Source of the DNA: Asparagopsis taxiformis
Lineage: Eukaryota; Rhodophyta; Florideophyceae; Bonnemaisoniales; Bonnemaisoniaceae
Assembly (NCBI GenBank): GCA_030407315.1
Contig: JALQPE010000038.1
Location: 124,001 to 188,000 of the forward strand
Direction of reading: 5' to 3'
DNA length: 64,000 nucleotides
Numbering within the stretch: position 1 is the stretch's first letter; each line of letters starts with the position of its first letter. A program made the position numbers and the translations under genes. The notes beneath the pieces are model-generated. The model was not told the origin of the DNA. It searched no databases and saw only the letters and a list, made by a program, of their open reading frames with translations. Shown in pieces: positions 60,770-64,000 of this stretch.

Positions 60770-63022
60770 TTACAAAACATCTCGCAACACAGCAGTTAAT
60801 CGATCCATTTGCATCATGTACCCGCCTTTTGCGTCTTCAGTTCTTGCCATGTTCAGAATCATCAGCAACTTTTTCACCCCGAGCGACTCCGCCTCCAGCA
60901 TGGACACCGCCAGCTCTCGCTCCGCACTGTTCCGAAACAGAGTCCGTCGAATCCCGCTACTTTCCAATGCCGCAAAGTTCCCGTCCGCCTGCTGAGACAA
61001 ATTGATCGATTCAGCAGAGCCGTCCAGTATTGCTGATATTTCCGCACCTGATAACGTCGGTGTGTGTAGAGTTGCTGAAAATGCTCCCTTGTAGTCCAAT
61101 TTCTCCATCACATCCACACAACTCGTCGTGGCCACAATTAGCAGTCGCCGCCCCTTCGGAGGCACCTGCTTTGTCAACACCATTAGAGTTTGCAGCACAA
61201 TGTTGGAAAATCGCGGTCCAATCGGAGAATATTCAATCATTCGTTCAATATTGTCAAGCACAATAACAGACAGCGCTGATTTGTGCGCATCGTCAAACAC
61301 CTTTGCAAGAGCTTGGCATTTCGCAGGTTCTGAATACCCTACGTACGATTCCGGAGTAATCAAACGTACAAAAGGAAACCCAGATTCAACCGCGAGCAAC
61401 GCTGCTAGCGCCGTCTTTCCAGTACCAGGACGGCCCTCTATCAGCACTGAAAGCAACGGCGATCGATCTGAAGTTGCAACTTCGTCACGAAACAGTTTAC
61501 CAGCTTCCAATAATTTGTGCATCCTCTCCCCGTGGATCACAAATCCGCCCAGCAAGCATCGTGCGAAATCGTCTCGACCCATCCCAAATGCAGGCTGCAC
61601 TTCTACCATAGCCCTCCGGAAATCGTCCATTCCAACCTGCATTCCAGAAGCATCAACTTGTTTTTGTAGATCCCGATAATCCACATGTCTGTTCAGAGCA
61701 AAAGCAGCAGCCGATTTGCACAACCCTTCGATTTCAGCACCAGAATAATTCTTAGTTTGCGATGCAATTGTCTCAATGCTTACATCTCCGCCTAGCATCC
61801 TATTCTCCTTCATCTTTGATGTGTGAATGCGTAGAATTTGTTGTCGGCCATGTTCATCTGGCAGTGATATTTCAACATGAACTTCCAGACGCCCCGGTCT
61901 TAGCAATGCTTCATCAATCATGTCTTTTCGATTCGTCATGCCAATAACCAGAATGTTGTTCAGAGCATTTACACCATCAATCTTCGACAGCAGTTGGTTT
62001 ACGACTGTGTCCCCAACCCCAGTGGAGCTTCCGCTCATACCACGCTGTTTGCAAATGGCGTCAATTTCATCAAAGATGATAATGTGCAGATCTGATCCTT
62101 CGCCATTCTCTGCATATTCAGCTTCAGCATCGGCAAATAAGTTTCGAATGTTCTCCTCACTCTGACCGACATACTTATTGAGAACTTCAGGGCCGTTGAC
62201 GACCTTGGGTTCCTTTCCATTTAGCATTTTCCCAATTTGTCGAGCGATCAACGTCTTTCCAGTACCGGGCGGACCGTATAACAGCATACCTTTCACATGC
62301 TGAATTCCAAGCTTTTGGATAACGGAAGCAGGGAACACGCGAGATGCAAACGCTCGTCGAAAAATATCAGAGAACTCCTTATCAAGTCCACCAATTCCCA
62401 TTTTCTCAAAGTTAAAGTCAGCTTTGAAAACTTCTTTCGGACGGGAATCGCCGCCCTTTACTCGCACTAGAGAGCCAGGTGCTTTAGCAAAGAAAAACTC
62501 AGTATCCGCTGTGATACTAGCCTTCTCGACAGATGAGTCGGCCACAAGTGACGTCGTCTTTAGCAGTAAAGAAGTACCGAAAAAATCGAGAACGTAAGAC
62601 TGGCCTAGCGACGGAACATGTCCTGCTAGACGCTTTTTGCACTGTTCGATCAGATCGTCTGCCTCCAAATCTGCTCTACCACCCTTTTTGGAAACCAAAT
62701 CAACTTCAAATGTGGCTGCTACCGCGATGATTGCCTTCTTTCGCGGCCATGCAAATGGCGTAACTGATACGGGATCTCCCAATGCCAATCGTAGTTCGCG
62801 TCTTTGAATTGCGTTAAATCCAATGTGCGATGGACTAACCGCATCATGAGCAGTTACGACATAGACATTGTTTGAACCCACAGTTGCCAATCCAGTTACA
62901 GTTGAAAAGTCGGATGGATTCACAAACACTCGATTCGTGCGCGCTAGGTCATTCGATGGACACGACGCTGCGTTCAGCTTTGCTGAAGAGCCCATGAGGC
63001 CGCCCAACTTCCAGGATGCCAT
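60770..63022 (-). CDS. NSF: N-ethylmaleimide-sensitive factor (NSF/Sec18) AAA ATPase
   Basis: 750 aa, single exon. N-domain (about 20-200) with NPSDF and the double-psi barrel. AAA D1: Walker A GPPGTGKT (250-257), Walker B IIIFDEIDAI (314-323), sensor GMTNRKD, arginine-finger region LRPGRLEVHVEISLPD. AAA D2: Walker A GRPGTGKT (530-537), Walker B VIVLDNIERM. NSF hexamers with SNAP adaptors unwind SNARE complexes after fusion; D1 does the work and D2 mainly holds the hexamer, and here D2 Walker B has DN rather than DE, as in other NSFs. Length matches the family (~740 aa). Start is the first ATG of the conserved N-domain. Confidence 0.95.
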   Translation of the reverse strand: MASWKLGGLMGSSAKLNAASCPSNDLARTNRVFVNPSDFSTVTGLATVGSNNVYVVTAHDAVSPSHIGFNAIQRRELRLALGDPVSVTPFAWPRKKAIIAVAATFEVDLVSKKGGRADLEADDLIEQCKKRLAGHVPSLGQSYVLDFFGTSLLLKTTSLVADSSVEKASITADTEFFFAKAPGSLVRVKGGDSRPKEVFKADFNFEKMGIGGLDKEFSDIFRRAFASRVFPASVIQKLGIQHVKGMLLYGPPGTGKTLIARQIGKMLNGKEPKVVNGPEVLNKYVGQSEENIRNLFADAEAEYAENGEGSDLHIIIFDEIDAICKQRGMSGSSTGVGDTVVNQLLSKIDGVNALNNILVIGMTNRKDMIDEALLRPGRLEVHVEISLPDEHGRQQILRIHTSKMKENRMLGGDVSIETIASQTKNYSGAEIEGLCKSAAAFALNRHVDYRDLQKQVDASGMQVGMDDFRRAMVEVQPAFGMGRDDFARCLLGGFVIHGERMHKLLEAGKLFRDEVATSDRSPLLSVLIEGRPGTGKTALAALLAVESGFPFVRLITPESYVGYSEPAKCQALAKVFDDAHKSALSVIVLDNIERMIEYSPIGPRFSNIVLQTLMVLTKQVPPKGRRLLIVATTSCVDVMEKLDYKGAFSATLHTPTLSGAEISAILDGSAESINLSQQADGNFAALESSGIRRTLFRNSAERELAVSMLEAESLGVKKLLMILNMARTEDAKGGYMMQMDRLTAVLRDVL

Positions 63023-64000
63023 AATTTGGACTCCAAGTTATGAGCAACGGCCTAGAGTTGTATGTTTCGTAATAATGCTTTGGAAAGATAGATTCGCTGT
63101 CTGGTTAGAACGGTAAGGACGTCTGTGCGGTGGAACGGCCGAAGCTATTTCAGAAACGAAGTTATCGCACTGGAACAGTTCAGGTGGTCTGTCAAAGTTG
63201 TCGACAGAATCAAAACCGGAACATGTTAGTGTCTACGCAACAACTCATTGGCTGTTGATGGAATGATTGCTGTGATGAAGTGTGCTCCCCACGTATACCA
63301 CGTGTACACATAGTGTTACATGCTTCGAGCCATTTCCATCATGTCTCGACAACTCAATAGTGTCCGTTGCAGCGATGCGGTGTTGTTGCAGTGCTGAAAC
63401 ATGGCTGGCGAGTCTCAAGATAATCTGCTCATCTTGATAGATCTCAGCGAAGGTTATGGGGGTTAGAATACGTAGAGCTACAATTTAAGGCCTGAGTTTA
63501 CCAGAAAGCTATTACTGGCCTTGAGATATAACTCGACGGAAAATTGGATTTGGTCGCACATTTTCCTTTCTTTACAAATCGGAGCAAGGCGTACTCCGCA
63601 ATCACAAGTGATTGTCAACTTGATGTAATTCTTTTGCGTAAGTTGAAGAACATATCCAATTCTGCAAACTTGAATACGACTCGCAATCAATGGAAATGTT
63701 CACCCAGTGTCGAATTGCTCAACTACATTGAGCCAATAGTATGATTGTCAGTCAACAAGCCACTTCCGGACAACACTTTCTGCAAGGTCATGTCGTTTTA
63801 TTCACATGTTTCGAGAAGTAACGAAGCCATGATCTTGGGACCTCGTGAGACTGGCACAATACTGCTCCCGTGCATGTTCATAAGTCATCAACATCCTCGG
63901 GTGAAAGCAAACCAATGAAATCTGCCTTTCGTAACCTCCTAAAGTCCTTTCTGGCCAGTGGTACTACATTGTCATTGCTGACCCATTCAAGATTCTCATA
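63023..64000. other. Intergenic, upstream of NSF to window end
   Basis: About 1 kb without a recognised gene. Short ORFs on both strands at 63478-63744 are not convincing. May contain the start of a gene beyond the window. Confidence 0.4.

Noticed and set aside
1..64000. tRNA, rRNA or CRISPR features
   Set aside because: No tRNA cloverleaf with GGTTCRANYC was found by eye, no rRNA-like stretches, and no regularly spaced repeats. A covariance search would be decisive.

Overview
The window is nuclear DNA of a photosynthetic eukaryote, most likely a red-lineage alga. A PGR5-like thylakoid protein (PGRL1) and a plant-type, plastid-style GART/PurN point to a plastid. Genes are compact and mostly single-exon. 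Where introns occur they are short (74-155 nt), with donors resembling GT-R-N-GT (GTACGT, GTGCGT, GTATGT, GTAAGT). Strands alternate, there are no operons, and several convergent gene pairs have their stops only 1-72 nt apart. The taxonomic placement is inference; no rRNA or organelle marker is present.

Layout. 0-8 kb: SAGA subunit Ada1/Hfi1, a cyclopropane-fatty-acid synthase, and a large FHA + SANT-like + FYRN/FYRC nuclear protein. 8-20 kb: two paralogous SHAQKYF-type MYB genes (minus strand) separated by gene-poor DNA that contains a complete Mutator-like (MULE) transposon with ~0.81 kb terminal inverted repeats and a perfect 9-bp target duplication; the first MYB gene appears broken by three -1 frame changes. 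20-31 kb: two-domain type II membrane glycosyltransferase, small hypothetical genes, an ankyrin protein, a DDT/WHIM chromatin-remodeller subunit and a PRA1 protein. 31-34 kb: meiotic MSH5 in four exons. 34-37 kb: poorly understood DNA with at least the tail of an unidentified minus-strand gene. 37-44 kb: IQM-like protein, PurN, F-box protein, SF3B6, a Mic19-like CHCH protein and a tweety-like five-TM protein. 45.9-51 kb: RPA49, a UPF0047/YjbQ gene with a 5-nt microexon, a tail-anchored protein, an NDUFA3-like membrane protein and ZFPL1. 51-64 kb: two disordered or zinc-binding unknowns, PGRL1, carnosine N-methyltransferase-like enzyme, a coiled-coil protein, SAGA DUB subunit Sgf11 and NSF.

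Themes. Chromatin and transcription genes are frequent (Ada1, Sgf11, FHA-FYR, DDT-WHIM, two MYBs, RPA49), as are Golgi and vesicle-traffic genes (PRA1, ZFPL1, NSF, glycosyltransferase). They are neighbours, not a coordinated cluster as far as the sequence shows. The strongest items for follow-up are the microexon, the triple-frameshift MYB, the intact MULE, and the FHA/FYR fusion protein.
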